This document shows positions 29,418 through 41,645 of a DNA stretch of 64,000 nt, piece after piece; the first letter of the stretch is position 1, and each line of letters opens with the position of its first letter. Below the pieces are notes generated by a model. That model was not told the origin of the DNA, did no database searches, and saw only the letters and a program-made list of their open reading frames with translations. Made by a program: the position numbers and the translations under genes. Source of the DNA: Candidatus Mediterraneibacter guildfordensis (GTDB lineage Bacteria; Bacillota; Clostridia; Lachnospirales; Lachnospiraceae); assembly GCA_019112735.1 (NCBI GenBank), contig DXIS01000022.1:1-64000 (forward strand), read 5' to 3'.

Positions 29418-30376
29418 CATGCCGTCCCCCTTCCTGCCGAACGGTCGGTGCCGATGCACAGCCTGCCGGTCCGGTGTTCATACAGATAGGCATGACCGCT
29501 TAAAACTTCCTCTGCGTCAACCTGGGTCGCATTGATATCCTGTATCATCTCGTCAAGTTCCTCGCAGGTGATCGACTTGTGGCACGGCGTGATGATGACT
29601 TCATGCACGCTGCTCGGGAGCACGTAATAATCCGTCTGCAGGATATTCCAGATCATCTCCAGGATGTGAGGATATACAATGCACGCCGCGCCGTAATTCC
29701 TCATCTTGTTTGACAGAACATACATCCCGTCCCTGACATCCGAATCATTTCCGAGCAGATTCTCCTCGGCCGCAGACCGGCCGTCCTTGATCCCGATCCC
29801 CTTTTTCAGGATTTCTTTTAACGCGTAGTTCATGGTGAAGAACTCCGCCGGGAGAAGGCGCTTCACATTTTCACAGGCATCCTCCCAGATCTGCTCGGCT
29901 CTTACTCCCCACTGTTCCGCATGTTCCAGCGTCACGGCCATCGATGCAGTGCCCTCGTCCGTAATCTCCAGAAGGACATAAAACACGATCGACAGATCCA
30001 GGAAATCAATGTGCGGGACCGTTCTGAGAAAGGCCCTGTTCTGTGCCGTATTGATCAGTTTGAACACCACCTGCTCCCGGACCCCGTCATAGGTCAGGAT
30101 CTTCCGGCAGTCCCATGACCGCTCCTGTCTGACCGAGCCGTAGAAAGCGATGATGTCCCCGACGATCTTCTCCATGGACGCCCCTTTTCTGTAGTCCTCA
30201 TAATATTCCTCAAGATAGATGGTGGGGGAAATATTGATGCCCGGCGCCTCGATCAGCACACCGGTGCGCTCTGTTCCGTTATTTTTTACCGCTGTATGCA
30301 GCTGTGCCCTTACACCTCCTGTCATCTGATAATTCATCTGTTCCTTAACCGCGCATGCAAATTCTCTGTAATCCAT
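29417..30376 (-). CDS. DUF5688-like protein
   Basis: MDYREFACAVKEQM... with VLSNKMRNYGAACIVYPHILEMI; family assignment by recollection. Confidence 0.7.
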   Translation of the reverse strand: MDYREFACAVKEQMNYQMTGGVRAQLHTAVKNNGTERTGVLIEAPGINISPTIYLEEYYEDYRKGASMEKIVGDIIAFYGSVRQERSWDCRKILTYDGVREQVVFKLINTAQNRAFLRTVPHIDFLDLSIVFYVLLEITDEGTASMAVTLEHAEQWGVRAEQIWEDACENVKRLLPAEFFTMNYALKEILKKGIGIKDGRSAAEENLLGNDSDVRDGMYVLSNKMRNYGAACIVYPHILEMIWNILQTDYYVLPSSVHEVIITPCHKSITCEELDEMIQDINATQVDAEEVLSGHAYLYEHRTGRLCIGTDRSAGRGTA

Positions 30377-30560
30377 TTTACTCCTTTCTTAATAAACGCG
30401 GTCCATCATAAATTAAACGAGAAATCCGGTACGATATGTACCTCTGAAAAATAATAAATTGAACAATATTATGTAACCATGATTATAGACAAGACACAAG
30501 AGAAATGCAATCCGGAATATTTCACAAAAAGCCGGCCGAAATTTCTCCGTATTTCACAGA

Positions 30561-30593
30561 AAAAAAAGATGCGCCGCCCGAAAGCGGCACATC
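30561..30593 (-). terminator. Rho-independent terminator of efp
   Basis: GATGTGCCGCTTTCGGGCGGCGCATC followed by TTTTTTTT on the minus strand. Confidence 0.8.
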
Positions 30594-30611
30594 CTGATCT
30601 TCAGATATTGA

Positions 30612-31169
30612 TTAAACTCTTGACAGATACTCGCCTGTACGTGTATCGATCTTCAGCACGTCACCGGTCTCGCAGAACAGCGGTACATTGACAACCGCTC
30701 CTGTCTCGACTGTAGCCGGCTTTGTAGCGCCCTGAGCCGTATCGCCTTTGAAGCCCGGCTCTGTCTCTGTGATCGCCAGTTCTACAAAGAGCGGCGGCTC
30801 TACAGAGAATACGTTTCCGTTGTGGGAGCAGACCTTAACTGTCTCGTTCTCCTTCACGAACTTCAGCGCATCGCCTACAACATCCGCATCAAGCGCGATC
30901 TGATCATATGTCTCCATATCCATGAAGTTATACAGATCTCCGTCCTGATACAGGTACTGCATATCTTTTCTGTCGATATGCGCGTTCTCAAACTTCTCAG
31001 TCGGGCGGAATGTCTTCTCAACAACACCGCCGCTGATGATATTTTTCAGCTTTGTTCTTACGAACGCTGCTCCTTTTCCCGGTTTTACATGCTGGAATTC
31101 CAAAATCTGATAAATATTTCCGTCGATCTCAACGGTAATGCCATTCTTAAAATCTCCTGCTGCGACCAT
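30612..31169 (-). CDS. efp: Elongation factor P
   Basis: [42 protein letters not shown]. Confidence 0.96.
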   Translation of the reverse strand: MVAAGDFKNGITVEIDGNIYQILEFQHVKPGKGAAFVRTKLKNIISGGVVEKTFRPTEKFENAHIDRKDMQYLYQDGDLYNFMDMETYDQIALDADVVGDALKFVKENETVKVCSHNGNVFSVEPPLFVELAITETEPGFKGDTAQGATKPATVETGAVVNVPLFCETGDVLKIDTRTGEYLSRV

Positions 31170-31225
31170 TTGTCTTCCTCCTTCGATTTACAAGCCTTAG
31201 CGGCACTCCACTTAATAATTTTATA

Positions 31226-31735
31226 CTAATTTCCTTTATTTTTCAATCCTTTTTTATAGAAATGCAGAACGATCCGCTCCAGGCGCCTCTTCAGGACGAT
31301 CTGGATCTCTTCTTTCGGATGGATCGGTTTTACAAGGATATTGCGGATCCCCGCCCGTTTGGCTCCCCACACATCCGTAAAAAGCTGGTCCCCGACAAAA
31401 ACCGTATTGCTCCGGTCCGTCCCCATAAGCTCCATCGCACGGATGTAGTTTTTCGTCGAAGGCTTGTGGGCGTTGCAGATGTACTTGGTCCCGATCTCCC
31501 TGTTGAACATCTCCACACGGGGCTTCTGGTTGTTGGAGATCAGGCAGGACTGAAAGCCGATATCCCCGAGCCGTCTGAACAGCTTCCTGGCGCGCTCGTC
31601 CGCGGGCGCTCCGTGGGGCACCAGCGTATTATCGATGTCAAAGATCACACCCCGGTATCCTTCTTCATACAGTTTTTCAAAAGGGATGACATAGGTGGAT
31701 GCCACATATTCATCCGGGAAAAATTTTTCAAACAT
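31226..31735 (-). CDS. YqeG family HAD IIIA-type phosphatase
   Basis: GVIFDIDNTLVPHGAPAD; VFVGDQLFTDVWGAKRAGI. Confidence 0.9.
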   Translation of the reverse strand: MFEKFFPDEYVASTYVIPFEKLYEEGYRGVIFDIDNTLVPHGAPADERARKLFRRLGDIGFQSCLISNNQKPRVEMFNREIGTKYICNAHKPSTKNYIRAMELMGTDRSNTVFVGDQLFTDVWGAKRAGIRNILVKPIHPKEEIQIVLKRRLERIVLHFYKKGLKNKGN

Positions 31736-32520
31736 TATTTTCCATCCAACTCCATCAGCTTTGTGATCAGTTCCTCGCAGCTCTGAAGGACCGTCTTATG
31801 ATCCGTCCGGATCACCACGTCGGCCGCGGCTTCGTATTTCTCCCTGCGCTTCTCCATCAGATCCGCAATAAATTCTACATTTTTATTCCCGTTAAGCAGC
31901 GGACGGTCATTGCTGTCCTTTACCCGCTCGTAGATCGTCTCGGGGCTTGCAGTCAGAAGGACGACCCGGCCGTTCTTCTTCATCTCCGCCACATTCTCTT
32001 CCCGCAGCGCCACACCGCCGCCGCATGAGATCACGCATCCGTTCTCGGCCCGGAGTTCCCGCAGGAGTTCCGTTTCCAGATTGCGGAAATATTCTTCCCC
32101 GTAGGTAGCGAATATATCCGGGATGCTCATTTCCTGCCGCTCGGAGATCTCCTGATCCATCTCCACCAGCCTCATGTCAAACATGGTGCTGAGGAAATCC
32201 GAGATCGCACTTTTCCCGGCTCCCATGAATCCGATCAGCACGATATTGTACGGAAAGAGTTTTCTCGCCTGGATCCGTTTGCTGTTGCGCAGGATCCTGC
32301 GAAATACATCCTCGATCTCGTCCTGGTATTTATTGCCCGCCAGCTTCTCGTCCAGCCGTCTCTGCTGCTTCTCCTCCTGTGCGGGCTGCAGGATCGTCAT
32401 GCCGTACTTTTCCTTGTACGCCATGATCTTCTCCACTATACTGTTTCGTTCCACCAGCGCGTCAATGATCTTGTCATCACAGAGCGCCAGCTGCTCGCGG
32501 TACATTTCCAGATCGTTCAT
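31735..32520 (-). CDS. Bifunctional chorismate mutase (N-terminal) / shikimate kinase (C-terminal)
   Basis: N-terminal EMYREQLALCDDKIIDALVERNSIVEKIMAYKEKYG; C-terminal IGFMGAGKSAISDFLSTMFDMRLVEMD and SCGGGVALR; start trimmed to MNDLEMY. Confidence 0.85.
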   Translation of the reverse strand: MNDLEMYREQLALCDDKIIDALVERNSIVEKIMAYKEKYGMTILQPAQEEKQQRRLDEKLAGNKYQDEIEDVFRRILRNSKRIQARKLFPYNIVLIGFMGAGKSAISDFLSTMFDMRLVEMDQEISERQEMSIPDIFATYGEEYFRNLETELLRELRAENGCVISCGGGVALREENVAEMKKNGRVVLLTASPETIYERVKDSNDRPLLNGNKNVEFIADLMEKRREKYEAAADVVIRTDHKTVLQSCEELITKLMELDGK

Positions 32521-32561
32521 ATTCTTCCTCCACATCTGAAGCTATTCGACAACATATTATA

Positions 32562-33287
32562 TCAATTTTCAGATGTGATAGCAAGACTCACATTTTCCCG
32601 AAAATCCTCCCACGCGTCCTCATGCTCCACAAAATATTTCGGACAGTTCTTGCCGGTCACGTCGTAGTGGCGGATCACGTCGTCCGCCGTCAGGTCGAAT
32701 TTCACACAGAGCCAGGCCGTCAGCTGTACAAGGGACTCATAACTTTTCTTTGTAAATCTGCCGGTTTCATCCGGGTGGCATACCTCGATGGATACACTGT
32801 CATAATTGCGGTCATTGGACGCATACGCCACTTCCCAGGTGGGAACGCACTGAATGATCTCGCCGTCCAGTCCTACCACAAAATTACTGCTGGCCTGCGT
32901 CTCATGGGAATCCTGAAGGCCGTTAAAATAATCCCGGTTGTCCTGCGCGCTGCTTCCGGGATTCGCCGTGTAGTGGATCACGATCCCGGTGATCCCGCTG
33001 CTCTGAGTCCCCGGCCTGGAATAAGGATTCACATCCAGGAGCTGTACGTCGATCTCCGGTTCGGACGCATCCACATCCACACGGCCATATCCGGAACTTC
33101 CGAAGAAGCCTCCGGCGGCCAAGAGACCGCGCACCGCCAGAAGGACCGTCAAGAGTACAAGTACAATAAGACCGATCCGCATGATCCGATTCATCCGGCT
33201 TTTTGCAGACCTGTTTCTGCTTTTCCCTGTATTTTTTCTCCGGTTTCCCGGTTTCTTCCCGTTTGCATATCCTCTGCGTGTATTCAT
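32562..33287 (-). CDS. N-acetylmuramoyl-L-alanine amidase (amidase_2/PGRP type), membrane anchored
   Basis: ITGIVIHYTANPGSSAQDNRDYF, HYDVTGKNCPKYF; N-terminal TM segment. Confidence 0.88.
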   Translation of the reverse strand: MNTRRGYANGKKPGNRRKNTGKSRNRSAKSRMNRIMRIGLIVLVLLTVLLAVRGLLAAGGFFGSSGYGRVDVDASEPEIDVQLLDVNPYSRPGTQSSGITGIVIHYTANPGSSAQDNRDYFNGLQDSHETQASSNFVVGLDGEIIQCVPTWEVAYASNDRNYDSVSIEVCHPDETGRFTKKSYESLVQLTAWLCVKFDLTADDVIRHYDVTGKNCPKYFVEHEDAWEDFRENVSLAITSEN

Positions 33288-33397
33288 CCTGTGTCACCCA
33301 TCCTCTAACTTAAAATGATAACACACATTTCTGTATGGTTCATGAATAAATTCTTATGAATTAATAAAGTACAAAATACCTGCTGCTTCACGCAAAG

Positions 33398-33442
33398 ACA
33401 GCCGGACATAAGATCCGTCTGGATCTCCATGCCCGGCTGTCC
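33398..33442 (-). terminator. Probable terminator downstream of guaB
   Basis: ACAGCCGG...CCGGCTGT stem-loop. Confidence 0.5.
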
Positions 33443-33454
33443 CGTAGTCATATA

Positions 33455-35035
<1,581 letters not shown>

Positions 35036-35080
35036 TTATTTTAAGGTACATTTATAAGTAAAGCTTATTAGAGTGCAAAA

Positions 35081-35110
35081 AAATTCCCCCGGACGTTCAG
35101 TCCGAGGGAT
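35081..35110 (-). terminator. Rho-independent terminator of groESL
   Basis: CCCTCGGACTGAACGTCCGGGGG followed by AATTTTTTT on the minus strand. Confidence 0.8.
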
Positions 35111-35115
35111 GCGGA

Positions 35116-36763
<1,648 letters not shown>

Positions 36764-36771
36764 TAATATAT

Positions 36772-37059
36772 TTACTCTGTTACGATCGCGAGGATATCGC
36801 TCTGTTTTACGATGATATACTCTTCGCCGTCCAGTTCCACATCTGTTCCTGAATATTTGGAATAGATCACTTTGTCGCCGACGTTAACCTGCATCACAAC
36901 CTCTTTGCCGTCTATATTTCCGCCAGGTCCTACAGCGATCACTTCCGCCTCCTGGGGTTTCTCTTTTGCCTGACCCGGAAGAACGATACCGGATTTTGTA
37001 GTCTCTTCTGCTTCTAACTGTTTTAAAACAATTTTGTCACCTAATGGTACTAACTTCAT
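36772..37059 (-). CDS. groES: Co-chaperonin GroES
   Basis: MKLVPLGDKIVLKQLEAEETTKSGIVLPGQAKEKP. Confidence 0.97.
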   Translation of the reverse strand: MKLVPLGDKIVLKQLEAEETTKSGIVLPGQAKEKPQEAEVIAVGPGGNIDGKEVVMQVNVGDKVIYSKYSGTDVELDGEEYIIVKQSDILAIVTE

Positions 37060-37086
37060 TGCTATTCCTCCTTGAAATTTGACTTG

Positions 37087-37113
37087 TTAGCACTCATTTC
37101 TTACGAGTGCTAA
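37087..37113 (-). promoter_or_regulatory. CIRCE operator (HrcA site) upstream of groESL
   Basis: Perfect TTAGCACTC-N9-GAGTGCTAA. Confidence 0.97.
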
Positions 37114-37195
37114 ACCTCATGAATATAAAATAGCACTCTGATTTCCATTTGTCAACACAGTTTACAAGGTTTTTATAAAAAGAGAAGCGTACGGT

Positions 37196-37522
37196 TTACG
37201 CACGCTTCGTCATCTTTCTTCCTTCGTATACATTGTAAAATCCATTCTCGATCTTGAATCTGAGAAGGTTCCTGTCTTCCTGGCGGTATCTTTCTTTCAC
37301 CACTCCGTTACAGTACAGAAGCTCGGTCCTTGTGGAGATGTAGCATCTGTATTTTGCATCCAGAGATATATTTTCCAGTTTGTCTTCTTTTAATTCAAGA
37401 TAAATATAATCTTCCTCCGGATCATATTTCTTAACGCTGCACTGTCTGGCAGCTTCGTCGAATATGCCGTCTGCGGAAAGCATTTTTTCCATTCTGAGAT
37501 CAACGGGATTGCCTTCGTACAT
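37196..37522 (-). CDS. Conserved hypothetical protein downstream of codY
   Basis: ORF MYEGNPVDLRMEKMLSADGIFDEAARQCSVKKYDPEEDYIYLEL...; start trimmed. Confidence 0.65.
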   Translation of the reverse strand: MYEGNPVDLRMEKMLSADGIFDEAARQCSVKKYDPEEDYIYLELKEDKLENISLDAKYRCYISTRTELLYCNGVVKERYRQEDRNLLRFKIENGFYNVYEGRKMTKRA

Positions 37523-37538
37523 TTTTAAACCTCCCTGA

Positions 37539-38318
37539 CTACATCCGTTCTTTTCTGATCTTATCAAGTTCCGTAAATACATAGTCGTTTAAGACTTTGA
37601 TGTAGGTTCCCTTCATACCTGAAGAACGGGATTCGATCACGCCGGCGCTCTCGAATTTGCGGAGCGCGTTTACGATCACTGAACGGGTAATGCCCACCCG
37701 GTCGGCCACCTTGCTGGCCACGAGGATCCCTTCGGTTCCGCCCAGCTCATCGAAAATATGGATGATCGCCTCCAGCTCGGAGAACGAAAGGGTGCTGATC
37801 GCGGACTGGACAATGTGTTCCTTCCGCGTCTCTTCCGCGCTCTCTTCATTTACGGAGCGGAGCATCTCCAGGCCGACAACCGCGGTCCCGTATTCGCTGA
37901 GAATGATATCGTCGATCGAATAGCTGGAATCCTGCTTGTAAATGAAAAGCGTTCCAAGCCGTTCGCCTGCAATATCGATCGGAGTGATGATCGCCTCACA
38001 GCCCCCGACTGACTCCGGGGAAAATCCCAGCGTCTCGAGATTCACATTTTCTTTTGTGGACAGGATGCTCAGCAGGCGCTCATTGAGCATGGCATCAATG
38101 TGCGAGCCCACCGACTCCGTGATCAGCTCGTGGATCTCCCTGACCTGCGGGCATTTGCTCACGCCGAGGATCTTTCCTTTCCTGCTGACAACAAGCACGT
38201 TGGAATCAAGGATCTCCGTCAGGACTGCACAGATATCATTGAACACAACCTTGCTTGAATTATTATTGTGAAGCAATTTGTTGATCTTTCTTGTTTTATC
38301 GAGTAACTGTACGCTCAT
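37539..38318 (-). CDS. codY: GTP-sensing pleiotropic repressor CodY
   Basis: MSVQLLDKTRKINKLLHNNN; C-terminal ASKVADRVGITRSVIVNALRKFESAGVIESRSSGMKGTYIKVLN. Confidence 0.96.
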   Translation of the reverse strand: MSVQLLDKTRKINKLLHNNNSSKVVFNDICAVLTEILDSNVLVVSRKGKILGVSKCPQVREIHELITESVGSHIDAMLNERLLSILSTKENVNLETLGFSPESVGGCEAIITPIDIAGERLGTLFIYKQDSSYSIDDIILSEYGTAVVGLEMLRSVNEESAEETRKEHIVQSAISTLSFSELEAIIHIFDELGGTEGILVASKVADRVGITRSVIVNALRKFESAGVIESRSSGMKGTYIKVLNDYVFTELDKIRKERM

Positions 38319-38433
38319 TACATCCTCCGTATATCTTTTAAACGCCGGAATTGTATACACAAATCCATACAAATAGGTAGATACGACTATACTACCACAC
38401 AATTTTCAGAATAGCAATGCAATTTGTCTCTTT

Positions 38434-40512
38434 TTACTGTTTCTTATCTTTCAATGACGCAACATAGCCGCACTTTTCATTTGCACAGACAAGTTTGTTT
38501 CCTTTTTCTACCATATATGAGCCACATTCCGGACACTTCTCTTTCGACGGCTTCTGCCAGGACATGAACTCGCACTCCGGATTGTTCTCGCATCCGTAGT
38601 ACTTTCTGCCCTTCTTCGTCTTTCTGATCACAACCTCTTTGCCGCAGACCGGGCATGCCACGCCGATCTTCTCCAGATACGGCTTCGTATTCCGGCATTC
38701 CGGGAAGCCCGGGCAGGCCAGGAATTTCCCGTGGGGACCGTACTTGATGACCATGTTCCTGCCGCATTCCTCGCAGATCACATCTGTCACTTCATCCTCG
38801 ATCTTCACGCTCTCCAGCTCTTTCTCAGCCGTTTTGACCGCTTCATCCAGATCCGGGTAGAAATTGCGGATCACTTCTTTCCACTCCACCTTGCCTTCTT
38901 CGACCATATCGAGAAGTCCTTCCATATTGGCGGTAAAATTCACATCCACGATGCTCGGGAAAGACTGTTTCATAATATTGTTTACAACCTCGCCCACCTC
39001 GGTGATGTAGAGGTTCTTCGCTTCTTTTGTCACATACCGGCGGCCCAGGATGATCGAGATCGTGGGCGCATAAGTACTCGGGCGTCCGATCCCCAGTTCC
39101 TCCAGCGCCTTGACCAGGCTGGCCTCCGTATAATGTGCCGGCGGCTGGGTAAAGTGCTGCTTCGGATCCAGTTCTTCTTTTGTCAGAACGGAATCCATGC
39201 CAAGCCCCCCTACAAGCACATTGCTCTCTTCCTTCTCCTCGTCCGCCTCTGTGTAGACAGAACGGAATCCGTCGAACAGGAGCTTGGATGCGGATACTGT
39301 AAAGCAGTAATCGCCCGCGCCGATCTTCACGGATGTGGCCTCATACCTTGCGGCATTCATCCGGCTGGCCGCGAAACGCTTCCAGATCAGCTGGTACAGC
39401 CGGAACTGGTCTCTTGTCAGAGAGTCCTTCAGTGATGCCGGAGTTCTTGTGATATCCGTGGGGCGGATCGCCTCGTGGGCGTCCTGGATCTTCTTATTGC
39501 CGTTTGCAGCCGCCTGTCCCGGGGCTGCATATTCTTTTCCGTATACATCTGAAATGTAGGCTCTTGCCGCTGCATCCGCCTCATCCGCGATCCGGGTGGA
39601 ATCCGTACGCAGATAAGTGATCACGCCGACCGTGCCGTTTCCTTTGATGTCAATTCCTTCATAGAGTTGCTGCGCGATCCGCATCGTCTTCTGCGTTCCG
39701 AAGTTCAGCGCCTTGGCTGCCTCCTGCTGGAGCGTACTGGTCGTAAACGGCAGGGGCGCTTTCCGGATCCGCTCGGATGTTTTTATATCCGTGATCTCAA
39801 AGGATGCGTTTTCGATATTTTTCAGGATCCCGTTCAGTTCCTCTTCTGAACGGATCGTCATCTTTTTCTTGTCCGTCCCGTAAAATCTTGCTACCAGCGG
39901 ACGTTTCTCGCCTTTGATCTTCAGCACCGCATCCAGCGTCCAGTATTCTTCCGGGATAAATGCGTTGATCTCTTCCTCACGGTCCGCAACGAGGCGGAGC
40001 GCCACAGACTGCACACGGCCGGCGCTTAAGCCCCGTTTTACCTTGGCCCAGAGGAGCGGGCTGATCCGGTATCCCACCATACGGTCAAGGATCCGGCGCG
40101 CCTGCTGGGCATTGACCAGGTTCATGTCAATGTCTCTGGGCGCTTTCAGCGAAGCTTTCACTGCGTTTTTCGTGATCTCATTGAAAGTAATGCGGCGCAT
40201 TTTCTTCGGATCCAGTTTCAGCGCCGCCGCCAGATGCCAGGAGATAGCCTCACCTTCACGGTCAGGGTCGGTCGCCAGATACACTTTATCCGACTTCTTC
40301 ACCTCTTTCCGGAGGCCTGCAAGGATATCTCCTTTTCCTCTTATGGTAATGTATTTGGGCTCGTAATCATGCTCAATATCTATCCCGAGAGAACTCTTCG
40401 GAAGATCCCTGACATGTCCCTGGGACGCAGCCACCGTATAATTGCTGCCCAGAAACTTTTTGATCGTCTTCACCTTCGCCGGAGACTCCACGATAACAAG
40501 ATAATGTGCCAT
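38434..40512 (-). CDS. topA: DNA topoisomerase I with C-terminal zinc fingers
   Basis: YLVIVESPAKVKTIKKFLG; LATDPDREGEAISWHLA; CxxC zinc ribbons. Confidence 0.97.
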   Translation of the reverse strand: MAHYLVIVESPAKVKTIKKFLGSNYTVAASQGHVRDLPKSSLGIDIEHDYEPKYITIRGKGDILAGLRKEVKKSDKVYLATDPDREGEAISWHLAAALKLDPKKMRRITFNEITKNAVKASLKAPRDIDMNLVNAQQARRILDRMVGYRISPLLWAKVKRGLSAGRVQSVALRLVADREEEINAFIPEEYWTLDAVLKIKGEKRPLVARFYGTDKKKMTIRSEEELNGILKNIENASFEITDIKTSERIRKAPLPFTTSTLQQEAAKALNFGTQKTMRIAQQLYEGIDIKGNGTVGVITYLRTDSTRIADEADAAARAYISDVYGKEYAAPGQAAANGNKKIQDAHEAIRPTDITRTPASLKDSLTRDQFRLYQLIWKRFAASRMNAARYEATSVKIGAGDYCFTVSASKLLFDGFRSVYTEADEEKEESNVLVGGLGMDSVLTKEELDPKQHFTQPPAHYTEASLVKALEELGIGRPSTYAPTISIILGRRYVTKEAKNLYITEVGEVVNNIMKQSFPSIVDVNFTANMEGLLDMVEEGKVEWKEVIRNFYPDLDEAVKTAEKELESVKIEDEVTDVICEECGRNMVIKYGPHGKFLACPGFPECRNTKPYLEKIGVACPVCGKEVVIRKTKKGRKYYGCENNPECEFMSWQKPSKEKCPECGSYMVEKGNKLVCANEKCGYVASLKDKKQ

Positions 40513-40545
40513 AAATTAATTTCCTCCATATCCTCCCTGTGTCTT

Positions 40546-41640
40546 TCAGCAGCGGGATATTACATAATAATTCTTCGATATCTCTTCCACGTATCCCTGC
40601 AGTTCCAGCGATATCAGGAGATCCAGGACTTTCCTTATGCAAAGCTTTGTCTCCGACACGATCTGGTCTGCACTCTTGGGATAAAGACCAAGGCAACTAT
40701 ACACCAATTTTTCTTCACTTTCAAGCGTTTTTTCTTTTTTGCCGCCCAATTTACGCTCCGCCGGACTCCCTGCATCTGAGAGCCCCCACTCCTCCAGCAG
40801 CTCCTCCGGGGACAGCAGGATGCCCGCCCCCTGACGGATCAGCCGGTTGCACCCGTCGCTCAGAGTACTGTTCACCGGGCCGGGAAGGGCGTACACATCC
40901 CGTCCCTGTTCAAGGGCCATATCCACCGTAATGAGGGAGCCGCTTTTCTTCCCGGCCTCCATGACAAGCACCGCGTCTGACAGACCGCTGATGATCCGGT
41001 TCCTGGCCGGGAAATGCCTTGGCAGGGGCGCTGTGCCGGGCGCCAGTTCGGAAATGATTCCGCCGCCCTGCTCCAGGATATCCGAATATAAACCGATATG
41101 TTCCCGCGGGTAGCAGACGTCCGCGCCGCAGCCGAGCACCGCATAGGTCCGTCCGCCCGCCATCAGCGCGCCCCGGTGTCCCATGCCGTCAATGCCTCTG
41201 GCCATGCCGCTTATGATCTCCACACCCCGGGAGGCCAGCGCCCGTGCGAAATCAATGGCATATTTCTCACCGTAGGGCGTACACCGCCTGGCGCCGATCA
41301 CCGCCGCCTTCTTCGTCCCGGACTCCGGAAGGCGCCCTTTGACATACAGGGCATAGGGCGGATCCTGTATCTCCTTCAGCTGTTCCGGATATTCCGGAGA
41401 AAAGTACGGGATAAACCGGATCCCCCGTTCCGTCATCTTCTCATATTCCGTTTTATATTCCTGGTCTTCTCCCGCCCGGATGATCCTTTCACGCTCCTGT
41501 TCATTCAGGAATTCGAAACTTCGTAAACGGGTTTCTTCTATATAATAAATTGCTTCTGCGGATTTCATGCATTCCCGCAGGCAGATTTTTTTCTGAGCCG
41601 GAACGCCCTGTATCCGCGCGAACCAGAATTCATATACCAT
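40546..41640 (-). CDS. dprA: DNA processing protein DprA
   Basis: AAVIGARRCTPYGEKYA, SGMARGIDGMGHRGAL, NRIISGLSDAVLVMEAGKKSGSLIT. Confidence 0.94.
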   Translation of the reverse strand: MVYEFWFARIQGVPAQKKICLRECMKSAEAIYYIEETRLRSFEFLNEQERERIIRAGEDQEYKTEYEKMTERGIRFIPYFSPEYPEQLKEIQDPPYALYVKGRLPESGTKKAAVIGARRCTPYGEKYAIDFARALASRGVEIISGMARGIDGMGHRGALMAGGRTYAVLGCGADVCYPREHIGLYSDILEQGGGIISELAPGTAPLPRHFPARNRIISGLSDAVLVMEAGKKSGSLITVDMALEQGRDVYALPGPVNSTLSDGCNRLIRQGAGILLSPEELLEEWGLSDAGSPAERKLGGKKEKTLESEEKLVYSCLGLYPKSADQIVSETKLCIRKVLDLLISLELQGYVEEISKNYYVISRC

Positions 41641-41645
41641 TGCCT

